Assembly: GCF_002934685.1 (NCBI RefSeq)
Contig: NZ_NKHL01000120.1
Location: 261,410 to 325,409, forward strand
DNA length: 64,000 nucleotides
Origin: Pseudomonas bohemica
Lineage (GTDB): Bacteria > Pseudomonadota > Gammaproteobacteria > Pseudomonadales > Pseudomonadaceae
Direction: 5' to 3'
A program made the translations under genes and the position numbers. Position 1 is the stretch's first letter, and every line of letters begins with the position of its first letter. This document shows, piece by piece, positions 16,240-25,452 of this stretch. A model generated the notes under the pieces. It searched no databases. It had not been told where the DNA came from and saw nothing but the letters and a program-made list of their open reading frames with translations.

Positions 16240-17403
16240 ATGACCGAATTGGCCAAAATCGAAAAAGCCATTGAAGACCAACAGACTCGCATTCAGGGCC
16301 TGTTCGACGAGCAAAAGAAGGAAATCTCAGCGACTGGCGAGGTCAGCAAAAAGCTTCAGGATGACTTCATCAAGCTGCAAGAAGAGCTGAAAACTTCGGG
16401 GGCGCGTCTGTTCGATCTGGAATCCAAGCTCGCCGGTGGCGAACTGGACAACCCAGAGCACAAGAAAAGCTTCGCCGAGCGTGCAGCGGAAGACATCAAG
16501 AAAGGCTGGAACGGCTCTACTTCCGGCAAGGTCGACGTCAAAAGCTTCAGCAAAGCGCTGGGTAGCGGCGCTGGCTCAGCTGGTGCGCTGGTGCAGGCCC
16601 AACGTAACCCGGGCATTCTGATGCCAGGTCTGCGTCGCCTGACCATTCGTGACCTGCTGGCGCAAGGCCGAACCACCTCGAACGCCATCGAGTACGTGCG
16701 TGAGAACGTGTTCACCAATGGCGCCGCACCGGTCGCGGAGGGCGCGCTGAAGCCTGAGACTCAGCTCACTTTCACCAAGGAAACGGCGAACGTCAAAACC
16801 ATCGCTCACTGGATTCAGGCCGCCCGCCAGATTATGGACGACGCGCCGATGCTGGAGTCCTACGTCAACAACCGTCTGCTGTTCGGCTTGGATCTGGTCG
16901 AAGAAGTGCAGTTGCTCAACGGCGACGGCACCGGTGACAACCTGCTGGGCCTGAACCAGGTAGCCAGTGCATACGACGCAGCGCTGAACGCTACCGGCGA
17001 CACGCGTGCAGATCAGATCGCGCACGCGATCTTCCAGACCAGCGAATCTGAGTTCGAGGCTTCCGGGATCATCCTAAACCCACGCGACTGGCATGCCATT
17101 GCGCTGTTGAAGGATGGCGATGGTCGGTACATCTTCGGTGGTCCAGCTGCTTTCGCGGCGAAAGTCATGTGGGGCTTGCCAGTTGTGGCGACCAAGGCCC
17201 AGGCACAAGGCACCTTCACCGTCGGCGGCTTCGATCTGGCGTCCCAGATCTGGGATCGCATGGACGCAACCATCGAGGTCAGCAATCAGGACCGCGATAA
17301 CTTCGTGAAGAACATGCTGACCATCTTGTGTGAAGAGCGCCTGGCGGTGACCCACTACCGTCCGACCGCGATCATCAAAGGCGCATTCGCCCCAGCGGCA
17401 TAA
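16240..17403 (+). CDS. Major capsid protein, HK97 fold
   Basis: 387 residues, almost the length of HK97 gp5. Residues 1 to about 100 form the coiled-coil delta domain removed by the protease; the mature part follows. TANVKTIAHWIQAARQIMDD, LLNGDGTGDN and DNFVKNMLTILCEER are strongly conserved in HK97-type capsids. The E-loop lysine (in GALKPE) and a C-terminal asparagine in DNFVKN are present, so covalent chainmail is possible but not shown. Confidence 0.95.
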   Translation: MTELAKIEKAIEDQQTRIQGLFDEQKKEISATGEVSKKLQDDFIKLQEELKTSGARLFDLESKLAGGELDNPEHKKSFAERAAEDIKKGWNGSTSGKVDVKSFSKALGSGAGSAGALVQAQRNPGILMPGLRRLTIRDLLAQGRTTSNAIEYVRENVFTNGAAPVAEGALKPETQLTFTKETANVKTIAHWIQAARQIMDDAPMLESYVNNRLLFGLDLVEEVQLLNGDGTGDNLLGLNQVASAYDAALNATGDTRADQIAHAIFQTSESEFEASGIILNPRDWHAIALLKDGDGRYIFGGPAAFAAKVMWGLPVVATKAQAQGTFTVGGFDLASQIWDRMDATIEVSNQDRDNFVKNMLTILCEERLAVTHYRPTAIIKGAFAPAA

Positions 17404-17440
17404 CGACAGGAGCGGGGCGGGCAACCGCCCCGGTTTCACC

Positions 17441-17632
17441 ATGAAAACTATTCGCGCATTGCGGCAGTTCTCGCACTATCACGCGGGGCACTTCGACCAG
17501 CACGAGAGCCGCCCGGTTGCTGATGATATCGCTGAGGCTCTAGTCGACATGAAGCTTGCGGAGCTCGTCGATGGTGAGCAATCCGCCCCGGTTGATGGTC
17601 CGGCCAAGGCGAAGGAAAAGGTTAAAAAATGA
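17441..17632 (+). CDS. Small head-region hypothetical protein
   Basis: 63 residues, basic N-terminus and a Lys-rich tail. It starts about 38 bases after the capsid gene and overlaps the connector gene by ATGA. Small genes at this position occur in HK97-like phages; I cannot assign a function. Confidence 0.6.
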   Translation: MKTIRALRQFSHYHAGHFDQHESRPVADDIAEALVDMKLAELVDGEQSAPVDGPAKAKEKVKK

Positions 17633-17988
17633 CCGTAGTCCTTGCCGATCTACTGGCTATGGAGCTCATCAAGAAGCACCTTCGCGTCGACTCGCCGGAT
17701 GAGGACGATCTGATCGAGCTTTACGCGGAGTCGGCGCTGGCTTGGGCCTTGTGGTACTGCGACAACCCGCTGTTGGCTACCGCCGCGGACATCCCAGCCA
17801 GTTTCAAAGCTGCGCTTCTGCTGCTGATCGGCCATTCCTACACGAACCGTGAGGCTGTGCTGGTCGGTACCGCAGCGGAGGCGCTGCCGATGGGGGTCGT
17901 ATCCCTCTTATGGTCGTCCCGCAGCTTGGCCGATTCTAAACCGGTGGAGGAATACCCATGCGCGCCGGAGATCTGCGGCACCGTGTGA
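17629..17988 (+). CDS. Head-tail connector (HK97 gp6-like)
   Basis: 119 residues, mostly helical. LIKKHLRVDSPDEDDLIELYAESA and the following AALLLLIGHSYTNREAV are typical of gp6/gp15-type DNA-packaging connectors that form the ring below the portal. Its end overlaps the next gene by 31 bases in another frame. Confidence 0.88.
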   Translation: MTVVLADLLAMELIKKHLRVDSPDEDDLIELYAESALAWALWYCDNPLLATAADIPASFKAALLLLIGHSYTNREAVLVGTAAEALPMGVVSLLWSSRSLADSKPVEEYPCAPEICGTV

Positions 17989-18290
17989 CGTTCGAGCAGA
18001 AAGTCACGACCAACGATCCGGTTTCGAATGAGCCGTTGGTGGCGTGGGCTGAGTTCGCCACGGTTTGGGCGGCAATCAGTGACCTGAGCGTGCGTGAGTT
18101 CATCGCAGCGCAGTCGACTCAGTCGGAAGTCACCTGCAGGATCGTGACGCGCTACCGTGACGGGTTCGATGCGACCATGCGAGCTCGTTGCGACGGCAAA
18201 ACGTACAACCTGCACGGCATTCTTCGCGATCCGGTCTCCGGGAAGGAGTATCTGACCTTTCCAGCGAGCGAGGGCGTGAACGATGGCTGA
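17958..18290 (+). CDS. Head closure/head-tail joining protein
   Basis: 110 residues. MRAGDLRHRVTFEQ and the VWAAISDLSVREFIAAQ block fit the SPP1 gp16/Phage_H_T_join family of small beta-barrel head-closure proteins. It overlaps both neighbours, as expected for a tightly coupled neck cluster. Confidence 0.88.
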   Translation: MRAGDLRHRVTFEQKVTTNDPVSNEPLVAWAEFATVWAAISDLSVREFIAAQSTQSEVTCRIVTRYRDGFDATMRARCDGKTYNLHGILRDPVSGKEYLTFPASEGVNDG

Positions 18291-18726
18291 TTGGGTCGAC
18301 TACAAGCTGACCGGTGCAGATGAGCTTTCAGCCCGTTTCCGCAGCCTGACCGAGGAAATGCGCCGCAAGGTCGTGACGCCGGCAGCCAGGGATGCGATGG
18401 AAATCGTCCTAGCGGATGCGAAAGACCGCGCCGCGCGCATCGACGATCCGGAAACAGCCAACTTCATCCCTAAAAACCTCGCGATCGTTGAGCGGAAGGC
18501 CATTGGCGTCGAGGTTGGGGCGGTCGTGATGTCTGTCGGCGTGCGCAAGCGCAGTCGGGGGCAGGGCGGCGGTAACACGTTCTATTGGTGGTGGGTTGAA
18601 CTCGGCACTGAGAAGAATCGGGCTAAGCCCTTCCTTCGTCCAGCGCTGGCGAACAACCGCGAGGCCTTGTTCAAGGAGTTCTTGAGCTCGGCGAAGTACC
18701 AGCTGATCAAACTTGGGGTGAATTGA
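18283..18726 (+). CDS. Neck/tail completion protein (HK97 gp10-like)
   Basis: 147 residues. The N-terminal half (LTGADELSARFRSLTEEMRRKVV) and the FYWWWVELGTEKNRAKPFLRPAL signature mark HK97 gp10-type proteins. It helps join the tail to the head. Overlaps both neighbours by a few bases. Confidence 0.9.
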   Translation: MADWVDYKLTGADELSARFRSLTEEMRRKVVTPAARDAMEIVLADAKDRAARIDDPETANFIPKNLAIVERKAIGVEVGAVVMSVGVRKRSRGQGGGNTFYWWWVELGTEKNRAKPFLRPALANNREALFKEFLSSAKYQLIKLGVN

Positions 18727-19091
18727 TGATTGCTCCAATCTTGGCTGCCTGCAAAGCGGCGCCTGCCGTCACAGCGCTGCTCGGGGAAAGTCCGATACGC
18801 CTCTACCCGCATGGTGAGGCTCCGCAAAACGTCGCCAAACCATACGCAGTCTGGCAAGTCGTCAGCGGGTCGCCGATCAACTACATCAACGGTCAACCAC
18901 AAACGGACCGATACGGTCTGCAGATCGATGTCTATGCGACGACAGCGGTCTCTGCCGACGCAGTATTCACTGCGCTGCGTAAAGCCATCGGCAAGTACGC
19001 CTATATCACCGGTTTCGGTCTCGACGCCGTGGACAGCGTCACGAAGAACTATCGAAAAGGTTTCGATGTTGCCTGGCTGGTCAGCGCTTAG
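18723..19091 (+). CDS. Tail terminator (DUF3168)
   Basis: 122 residues. IAPILAACKAAPAVTALLG and PYAVWQVVSGSP followed by the RYGLQIDVYA strand are characteristic of DUF3168 tail-completion proteins (lambda gpU-like role), which cap the tail tube. Two adjacent starts, 18723 and 18726, are possible. A strong terminator follows. Confidence 0.88.
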   Translation: MMIAPILAACKAAPAVTALLGESPIRLYPHGEAPQNVAKPYAVWQVVSGSPINYINGQPQTDRYGLQIDVYATTAVSADAVFTALRKAIGKYAYITGFGLDAVDSVTKNYRKGFDVAWLVSA

Positions 19092-19111
19092 CCGGAAAAC
19101 CTGAAAGAACT

Positions 19112-19133
19112 GCCCGCTTCGGCGGGTTTTTTT
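19112..19133 (+). terminator. Rho-independent terminator
   Basis: CCCGC-TTCG-GCGGG with a run of seven T between the neck genes and the tail-tube gene. It probably trims rather than blocks late readthrough. Confidence 0.85.
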
Positions 19134-19177
19134 ATGCCCGCTAATCAGTGATTTCTAAGGAAATCGGGGAGTACAAA

Positions 19178-19903
19178 TTGACCATTAATGTCCAGGGCAC
19201 TGAGCTTTTCGCCATCGACCCGGCCGACAACAGCGTTCTCAACGTGGGCTGCTTCACGACTTTGGACGGCATCGACACCTCCGTCGCCCAGGTTGACGTG
19301 ACCTGCACCACCTCGAAGGGCCGCGAGTACGAAGCGGGCCTTGCCGAACCCGGCTCTGCTTCTTTCGGCCTGAACATCGATCCGAAAAATCCGATCCATC
19401 TGCGTCTTCACCAACTGAAGACCGCCGGCACCAAACTCAAATGGGTTGTTGGCTGGTCGGACGGATACAACTTTGAAACCGAGGAAGGTATTCAGCCTCT
19501 GATCGGCACGCCGGGCGCATTGGCGGCATTGGTGCTGAATTCGGCAGGCACGGGCTATACCTCTGCACCAACGGTCGCGATCACTGGCGGCGGTACTGGT
19601 GCCACAGCAACGGCCCAGATCGCAAATGGCAAGATCACCGGCTTCACGATCACCAATCCAGGCACTGGTTATACCAGCGCTCCAACCGTTGCCCTGACAG
19701 GCGGCGCTGGTACCGGCGCAACGGCTAGGGCGGTGGTGGAAGACGAAATCGACTTCGATCTGCCGAACACCCGCACATGGCTCACCTTCGAAGGCTACAT
19801 GAACAGTTTCCCGTTCACGTTCGGCCTGGGCGACGTCGTCAAATCCACGGTCGGCATTCAGGTATCGGGTGAACCGGTACTGCTCGCCAAAACCTCTGTT
19901 TAA
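19178..19903 (+). CDS. Major tail tube protein with a Gly/Thr-rich repeat insert
   Basis: 241 residues from a TTG at 19178, chosen because GGGGAG lies six bases before it; an upstream GTG at 19148 has no ribosome site. The core (TINVQGTELFAID and the PTFGL-like ASFGLNIDP) fits siphophage tail-tube proteins. Residues about 119-187 hold two tandem units, each with GTGYTSAPTV and GGxGTGATA, which interrupt the usual domain and are probably exposed on the tail surface. Confidence 0.82.
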   Translation: MTINVQGTELFAIDPADNSVLNVGCFTTLDGIDTSVAQVDVTCTTSKGREYEAGLAEPGSASFGLNIDPKNPIHLRLHQLKTAGTKLKWVVGWSDGYNFETEEGIQPLIGTPGALAALVLNSAGTGYTSAPTVAITGGGTGATATAQIANGKITGFTITNPGTGYTSAPTVALTGGAGTGATARAVVEDEIDFDLPNTRTWLTFEGYMNSFPFTFGLGDVVKSTVGIQVSGEPVLLAKTSV

Positions 19904-19912
19904 GGAACGTCC

Positions 19913-20347
19913 ATGGATCTGAGTATCGCTTCGTTGAAGGCTGCGGGCGCGTTCATCGCGCCTCCGGTCAAGAAGGAAGTCACCTGGCATGCGGGCGGAA
20001 AAGCGCAGACAGCGACGGTTTACGTGCTGCAGGAGTCTTTCATCTCATTGACCCAGCGCTGGGATGCGCAGGACCGCGGTGGCGACCTTGCCGCGCAGCG
20101 TATTGCGTCATGCATCACCGACAAAGACGGCGTGCCAGTCTTCACTGTGGATGACATTGTCGGTGGACCGGAAAGTGGTCACGGCGCGCTGTGTGCGGAG
20201 CTGGCCATCGTGCTGCTGGCGGCTATTGGTGAGGTCAACCAGGTGCCGCAGGCCGTTCTCGAAAAAAAATCGAACCCGAGGAAGAGCTCTGGCACGAAAT
20301 CGCCATCGTCCTCGGGGCAACAATCGCAGAAGCCAAGCAAAGGATGA
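19913..20347 (+). CDS. Tail assembly chaperone, short form (gpG-like)
   Basis: 144 residues made when ribosomes stay in frame. The last 30 residues (after LEKK) are Ser/Lys/Pro-rich and look like an out-of-frame tail, expected for the short product of a frameshifted chaperone. It coats the tape measure during tail assembly. Placed between the tube and tape-measure genes, as in lambda. Confidence 0.85.
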   Translation: MDLSIASLKAAGAFIAPPVKKEVTWHAGGKAQTATVYVLQESFISLTQRWDAQDRGGDLAAQRIASCITDKDGVPVFTVDDIVGGPESGHGALCAELAIVLLAAIGEVNQVPQAVLEKKSNPRKSSGTKSPSSSGQQSQKPSKG

Positions 20348-20574
20348 CCTACGTCGAGGCGATGGACTGGATGCGGTACCGGCGACAAACCGGGCCGTTG
20401 AATCTGGGACTTCGCCTTGAGGACGGTTTCGCGATGTTGGCCACCGCGTTTAACAACGTCATGGGCGGTAAAGCCAAGTTCTCGGACTTTATGCCGGATC
20501 GTGGCTTCAGCGCGTCGCCGAAGGAAGCCACGCCGCAAGACCTGTTGGCGCTGTTGAACCGTGTGAAGGGGTAA
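19913..20574 (+). CDS. Tail assembly chaperone, frameshift product (gpGT-like)
   Basis: A -1 slip on the A run at 20262-20269 joins the G frame to an overlapping frame. The joined sequence continues EKKIEPEEELWHEIAIVL and then AEAKQRMTYVEAMDWMRYRR, to the stop at 20574. The joined protein has a smooth acidic-helical linker, while the zero-frame tail is low-complexity. The T part also has its own ATG at 20344. The long form recruits tube subunits to the tape measure in lambda. Joined product is about 220 residues. Confidence 0.82.
20261..20270 (+). other. Programmed -1 frameshift site
   Basis: GAAAAAAAAT contains the heptamer A-AAA-AAA in the correct phase (zero frame GAA AAA AAA TCG). It is just upstream of the short-form stop and allows continuous reading into the T frame. 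Confidence 0.8.
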
Positions 20575-20577
20575 TTT

Positions 20578-23500
20578 ATGGCGGTTGATTCGCTCGGCCA
20601 GTTGACGGTTGACCTAGTAGCCAACACCGGCGGCTTTGAAAAAGGGATGGACCGGGCGCAGCGCGCGCTGAAATCAGCTACGAAGGAAGCGGCCTATCAG
20701 GCTGGCCAACTCGACAAGCTCGTCGGCCAGATCGATCCGGTGGTGGGTGCGTACGGCCGCCTCGACAAGATGGAAGAGCAGTTGCGCAAGCACCGCGCGG
20801 CTGGGCGACTCGAGGAGCCTGATTTTCAGGATTACCTGAAGAAGTTGGATCAGCAGCGCCAAGGAGTTTTGAAGGTTGACAAGGCGTTTTCCGCTGCAGG
20901 TATATCAGCGGCACAAACCGCAAATGCTTTCCGTCAGCTTCCATCACAACTGACCGACGTTTTTACAAGTCTGGCTGGTGGCCAAAACCCGCTTCTAGTG
21001 CTTATGCAGCAGGGCGGACAGATTAAAGACTCCTTTGGTGGCGTTGGCGCTGCGTTTGATGCGATAGGTGCCAAGGCCAAGGCATTGTTCACTAGTGCAT
21101 TCCAAGGCTCACGATTGGGTGCTGCCATTGGTGACGCAGCGTCGCAGTCAGACCAACTGGCTGAGAGCGCATCGAAAGCAGGTGGTGGGCTTTCTGATCT
21201 TGCCGAACAATCCAATAGTGTCGCTGAGTCGACCGAGAACGCAAAAAAGGCTATTCAGGCCGTCAATTCTGCTACAGCTGGCGCGGCATCCAGCCAGCTA
21301 GCACTTGTTGGCGGGTTTGCTGCGGCGGCGGCAGCGGCCGCTGCCTTGGCTTATGGATACTACAAAGGCAGCAAGGAGGCGGACGAGTATAACAAGGCGA
21401 TAATTCTTACCGGAAATTATGCGGGTACGTCAGCGGATCAGTTGAGCTCTTTGGCGCGGCGGGTTGGAAATGCCACCACGACCGTCGGTGACGCCGCTGC
21501 GGCGCTGGCTCAGCTTGCTTCACTTGCAAAAATCCCTGCGTCATCATTCGAAATGATCGCGACTGCAGCGCTTAACATGCAGGACGCAACCGGCAAGGCT
21601 ACAAGCGAGACCATCGCCGAGTTCGCAAAAATTGCGGATGATCCAGTAAAAGCAATATCAGCGCTGGACGACCAATACGGATTTCTTACCGCCTCCGTTT
21701 ACGCGAATATTAGATCGCTGCAAGAGCAGGGCGACAAGCAGGACGCTGCTGGGCTCGCCGAAGAGGCATATACAAAAGCTCTTGACGCCCGTTCCGCAAA
21801 AATCAAGCAAAATCTGGGCACCATCGAGGGCGCGTGGGATTCGTTAAGCAGTGCTGCCAAAAAAGCTTGGGATTCGATTCTCGATGTAGGCCGCACCCAA
21901 TCGCTCGACGAGCAAATCAAAAATACCCAAGATCTGCTGGATAAGCGTAAAACGAGTTTCGCAGCGAAACTCTTTCCCGGCACCCTGGGCGAAGGCAGTG
22001 AATCAACGCGATTCCTGAAAACCCGTCTCGATCTGCTGGTGAAGCAGCGCGATGCTATTGCCGCATCAAGCATCGCGGAAGGCGAAAATACCAAAGTCCA
22101 GCGCGAGGGGAGAATCGCGTTCGAGGAGTATCAAAGGGCGCAGGAATCAAACTTCACCAAAACTCAAAAGATGAACAAGGCGCTGGAGGAAGAGCAGCGC
22201 CGGATCACCAAGGCGCGGGCGGCTGGGTACAAAATCTCGGCTGAGGATGAAACCGCGGCTTACCAGGCTATCCGGGATAACCCTATCTACAAGGAGTCGA
22301 CGCCGAAGAAGGCCAAGGCGTACCAAGAAGACGCTGGCACCAAAGCGCTGGACGACGCCCGGCAGCAGTATGCCGTACTTCAGCAACAAAACGCGCTGAT
22401 CGGCGATCAGTCGGCTGCCAGTCAGACCTTGGGTGCCAACGCCAAGAAGTTGGTCGAGTGGGAGCAGCAGCTCGCCGATATCAAGACCAAGAAAACGCTC
22501 ACTGCCGATCAAAAATCGCTGCTGGCCAGCCAGGATCTGATCACCGCCCAACTCAAGCGTAACGCCGCGCTCGAAACCCAGAACACGCTCTCCGAGAAGG
22601 CGCTCGAAACCCGGCGCAAGCTCGCCGCATTCGATGAAAACCTGCAAAACCAGCTTGCGGTCGATCAACAGAGCTTGAGCAACCGACTCGCGGGTACCGG
22701 CCTGGGCGACGTCCAGAAACAGCGCTTGCAGGAGCAGCTGGGCATCCAGCAGTCCTATCAATCCAAGATATCCAGCCTTACGGATGCCTATAACAAGAGC
22801 AACAAGGATCAGTTCACCACCGAGCTCTACGACAAGGAAACAGCCTCGCTGAAAAGCGCGCTCGACCAGCGCCTGGCGATGCAGCGGCAGTACTACATCG
22901 ACGTCGACAAGGCGCAAAGTGACTGGAGCAATGGTGCGTCAGCGGCATATGAGGATTACCTGCAGAGTGCCAAGGATGTGGCCGGGCAGACGAAAAGTCT
23001 GTTCTCCAGTGCGTTCAGCGGCATGGAAGACTCGCTGACCAACTTCGTTACGACCGGCAAGGCCTCGTTCGGCGATCTCACCAAATCAATCCTTGCCGAC
23101 CTGGCGCGCATCGCGGTTCGACAGGCCGAGTCTCAGGTGCTGTCCTCGCTGTTTGGCAATCTGTTTTCTACAGGCGCACAAAATGTCGGCTCTGCAGCCG
23201 CCGCAAGCGGCTATTCGACCACTAGTTACGCCGGGGCGTATGGCTTTGATACTGGCGGCTACACCGGTGACGGTGGCAAATACGATCCAGCCGGTATCGT
23301 CCACAAGGGCGAGTACGTTCTTCGCAAAGAGGTCGTTCAGCAGCCAGGGATGAAGGAATACCTTGGCTCCCTGAACAAGCGTGGATATGCCGATGGGGGG
23401 TATGTTGGGCTGGCGCCGGGTAGTTCTTCTACGACCGGAACGTCTGCTAGCGCTGCGCCCCAAGTGACCATCCACATCGACAGCGGCGGAAACAGCCAGG

Positions 23501-23637
23501 TCACTACCGATACCAGCGGGCTGGAGCAGTTCGGTCAGCAGATCGGCGAAATTGCTGCGCAGAAGTACCGCGAGCTAGAGACGCGGTCGCTGGGATCAGG
23601 GGGCAACATCCGTAGGGCCATCAACGGGAGACAGTGA
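20578..23637 (+). CDS. Tape measure protein (lambda gpH-like)
   Basis: 1019 residues; sets tail length and helps DNA entry. LGQLTVDLVANTGGFEKGMDRA at the start, an alanine-rich membrane-like stretch at about 240-262, the KEADEYNKAIILTGNYAGTS block (TMP family) and long coiled coils at about 430-800. The C-terminal GYTGDGGKYDPAGIVHKGEYVLRKE segment is a common tape-measure end. At about 0.15 nm per residue the tail would be near 150 nm, an inference from family behaviour. Confidence 0.94.
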   Translation: MAVDSLGQLTVDLVANTGGFEKGMDRAQRALKSATKEAAYQAGQLDKLVGQIDPVVGAYGRLDKMEEQLRKHRAAGRLEEPDFQDYLKKLDQQRQGVLKVDKAFSAAGISAAQTANAFRQLPSQLTDVFTSLAGGQNPLLVLMQQGGQIKDSFGGVGAAFDAIGAKAKALFTSAFQGSRLGAAIGDAASQSDQLAESASKAGGGLSDLAEQSNSVAESTENAKKAIQAVNSATAGAASSQLALVGGFAAAAAAAAALAYGYYKGSKEADEYNKAIILTGNYAGTSADQLSSLARRVGNATTTVGDAAAALAQLASLAKIPASSFEMIATAALNMQDATGKATSETIAEFAKIADDPVKAISALDDQYGFLTASVYANIRSLQEQGDKQDAAGLAEEAYTKALDARSAKIKQNLGTIEGAWDSLSSAAKKAWDSILDVGRTQSLDEQIKNTQDLLDKRKTSFAAKLFPGTLGEGSESTRFLKTRLDLLVKQRDAIAASSIAEGENTKVQREGRIAFEEYQRAQESNFTKTQKMNKALEEEQRRITKARAAGYKISAEDETAAYQAIRDNPIYKESTPKKAKAYQEDAGTKALDDARQQYAVLQQQNALIGDQSAASQTLGANAKKLVEWEQQLADIKTKKTLTADQKSLLASQDLITAQLKRNAALETQNTLSEKALETRRKLAAFDENLQNQLAVDQQSLSNRLAGTGLGDVQKQRLQEQLGIQQSYQSKISSLTDAYNKSNKDQFTTELYDKETASLKSALDQRLAMQRQYYIDVDKAQSDWSNGASAAYEDYLQSAKDVAGQTKSLFSSAFSGMEDSLTNFVTTGKASFGDLTKSILADLARIAVRQAESQVLSSLFGNLFSTGAQNVGSAAAASGYSTTSYAGAYGFDTGGYTGDGGKYDPAGIVHKGEYVLRKEVVQQPGMKEYLGSLNKRGYADGGYVGLAPGSSSTTGTSASAAPQVTIHIDSGGNSQVTTDTSGLEQFGQQIGEIAAQKYRELETRSLGSGGNIRRAINGRQ

Positions 23638-23972
23638 TGCCTGAAACATTCACTTGGTGCCCGATCATTGAACCGACTGGCACAGGAACGCTGCGAGTCA
23701 AGTCGGCGCAGTTCGGTGACGGTTACAAACAGACCGCTGCCGATGGCATCAACAACCAATCGGAGAGTTGGCCACTGACGTTTCGCGGGTCCGCTGCGTC
23801 GATTAAGCCTATCAAAGACTTCCTGGTGGCTCGCGGCGGGGCGCAATCCTTTTACTGGACGCCGCCACTCGGCGACCAAGCCTTGTGGACGTGTGAAACC
23901 TACGGTGTCACTCCACTGGGTGGGGGCATGTACACCCTGACCGCAACCTTCGAACAATCCTTTCAGCCTTGA
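23634..23972 (+). CDS. Minor tail protein M
   Basis: 112 residues. TFTWCPIIEPTGTGTLRVKSAQFGDGYKQ, seen in parts, and the FLVARGGAQSFYWTPP motif are typical of lambda gpM proteins at the distal tail. Overlaps the tape-measure stop by four bases. Confidence 0.92.
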   Translation: MMPETFTWCPIIEPTGTGTLRVKSAQFGDGYKQTAADGINNQSESWPLTFRGSAASIKPIKDFLVARGGAQSFYWTPPLGDQALWTCETYGVTPLGGGMYTLTATFEQSFQP

Positions 23973-23980
23973 GGTGACCC

Positions 23981-24679
23981 ATGGGCATCAATTCCGATAT
24001 CCAGACGCTGGAGCCGGGCGCGCGCGTGGAGCTTTTCGAGCTTGACGCTACTTCGGTCGGCGCCGAACTCTACCGGTTCCACGGCTACAACCAGCTCGGA
24101 TCGATCTGGTGGCAGGGGCTGGAATACTCCCCCTGGCCCATTCAGGCGACCGGGTTCGAGATCACTGCGGATGCACAGCAGCCCAACCCATCACTGCTGG
24201 TGGGCAACGTCTCGGGCTTCATCAGCGCGCTCTGCCTGGGCTTCGAGGATTTGATCGGCGCCAAGCTTACTCGCCGCCGCACGTTGGGCCGCTATCTGGA
24301 CGCAGTGAACTTCCCGGACGGTAACGGTGAGGCGGACCCTGACGAAGAGTTTTCGCCTGACATCTGGTACATCGAACAGAAGCTCGGCGAGGACAAGGCG
24401 AAGGTCGAGTTCTCCCTGGCATCGCCGATCAACCTCAACAACAAGCAGTTGCCAGCACGGCAGATCGTCGCGAACTGCTGCCAGTGGCTGTCGATCGGCG
24501 GCTACCGTGGCTCGTACTGCGGCTACACCGGTGGGCCGGTGGCGACGTCCGACGACATCATCACCACGGATGCAGCGAACGACATGTGCAGCGGCACAGT
24601 GAAAGGCTGCAAATTCCGATACGGTGAGAACGGGCAACTGCGTTTCGGCTCGTTCCCGTCGGCGGGGAGGGTGGGATGA
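23981..24679 (+). CDS. Minor tail protein L
   Basis: 232 residues. Part of the tail tip below gpM. The C-terminal domain carries Cys166/167, Cys180, Cys203 and Cys210, the spacing of the cysteines in lambda gpL, which is reported to hold an Fe-S cluster; conservation here suggests the same. The gene overlaps the next by four bases. Confidence 0.92.
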   Translation: MGINSDIQTLEPGARVELFELDATSVGAELYRFHGYNQLGSIWWQGLEYSPWPIQATGFEITADAQQPNPSLLVGNVSGFISALCLGFEDLIGAKLTRRRTLGRYLDAVNFPDGNGEADPDEEFSPDIWYIEQKLGEDKAKVEFSLASPINLNNKQLPARQIVANCCQWLSIGGYRGSYCGYTGGPVATSDDIITTDAANDMCSGTVKGCKFRYGENGQLRFGSFPSAGRVG

Positions 24680-25452
24680 AGATCACCAAGGCAACGCTCG
24701 AGCAGATCCAGCGGCAAGCGATCGAGTGCTACCCGGCCGAGGCGTGCGGGCTGATTATTCGCGCGGGGCGAGCGCAGTTGTACGTGCCTTGCGAGAACGT
24801 CGCCGCATCGACGAGTGAGCATTTTCGGCTCGCTCCCACAGACTACGCCGCAGCCGAGGACCGCGGGGAGGTGCTGGCGGTCGTGCACAGTCACCCTGAC
24901 TATTCGCCGCAACCCAGCGAGGCAGACCGGGTCGCATGCGAAGCCAGCGGCCTACCGTGGCACATCATCGAGGTGCGCAAGGGCGATGACGGGACGATTG
25001 CCGCCGGTGAGTTGGTCAGCTTCGCTCCCACGGGCTACCAGGCCCCGTTGATTGGCCGACCGTTCCATCACGGCACGCTCGACTGCTACCAGATGATCGT
25101 CGACTACTACCAGCGCGAGCTGGGTATCACGCTCAAGCAGTACGGCCGCGAGGATGACTGGTGGAGCAACGGCGGCAATCTGTACATGGAGAACTACGCC
25201 GACGCGGGGTTCTCACCGGTGAACGACCTGCAGCAGGGTGACGTGATCATCATGCAGGTGCGGTCGCCGGTGCCCAATCACGCCGGGATCTACCTGGCCG
25301 ACGGCATCTTGAAGACCGAGCCAGAGCACTACCCGGCGCCCGGTTCGATCCTGCACCACCTGTACGGTCGAGACGGTCGGCGCGATGTCTACGGCGCGTT
25401 CTGGGCTGAAGCAACCCGTTTGATTCTCCGACACAAGGACATGATGCAATGA
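24676..25452 (+). CDS. Tail assembly protein K (JAB and NlpC/P60 domains)
   Basis: 258 residues with two enzyme folds. The JAB/MPN metalloprotease domain has HSHP at 71-74 with Ser81 and Asp84 following the JAMM pattern. The NlpC/P60 cysteine peptidase has Cys137 (LDCYQM) and His202 (NHAGIYL). Lambda gpK has the same architecture and acts in tip assembly or cell-wall passage. It overlaps gpI by ATGA. Confidence 0.93.
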   Translation: MKITKATLEQIQRQAIECYPAEACGLIIRAGRAQLYVPCENVAASTSEHFRLAPTDYAAAEDRGEVLAVVHSHPDYSPQPSEADRVACEASGLPWHIIEVRKGDDGTIAAGELVSFAPTGYQAPLIGRPFHHGTLDCYQMIVDYYQRELGITLKQYGREDDWWSNGGNLYMENYADAGFSPVNDLQQGDVIIMQVRSPVPNHAGIYLADGILKTEPEHYPAPGSILHHLYGRDGRRDVYGAFWAEATRLILRHKDMMQ

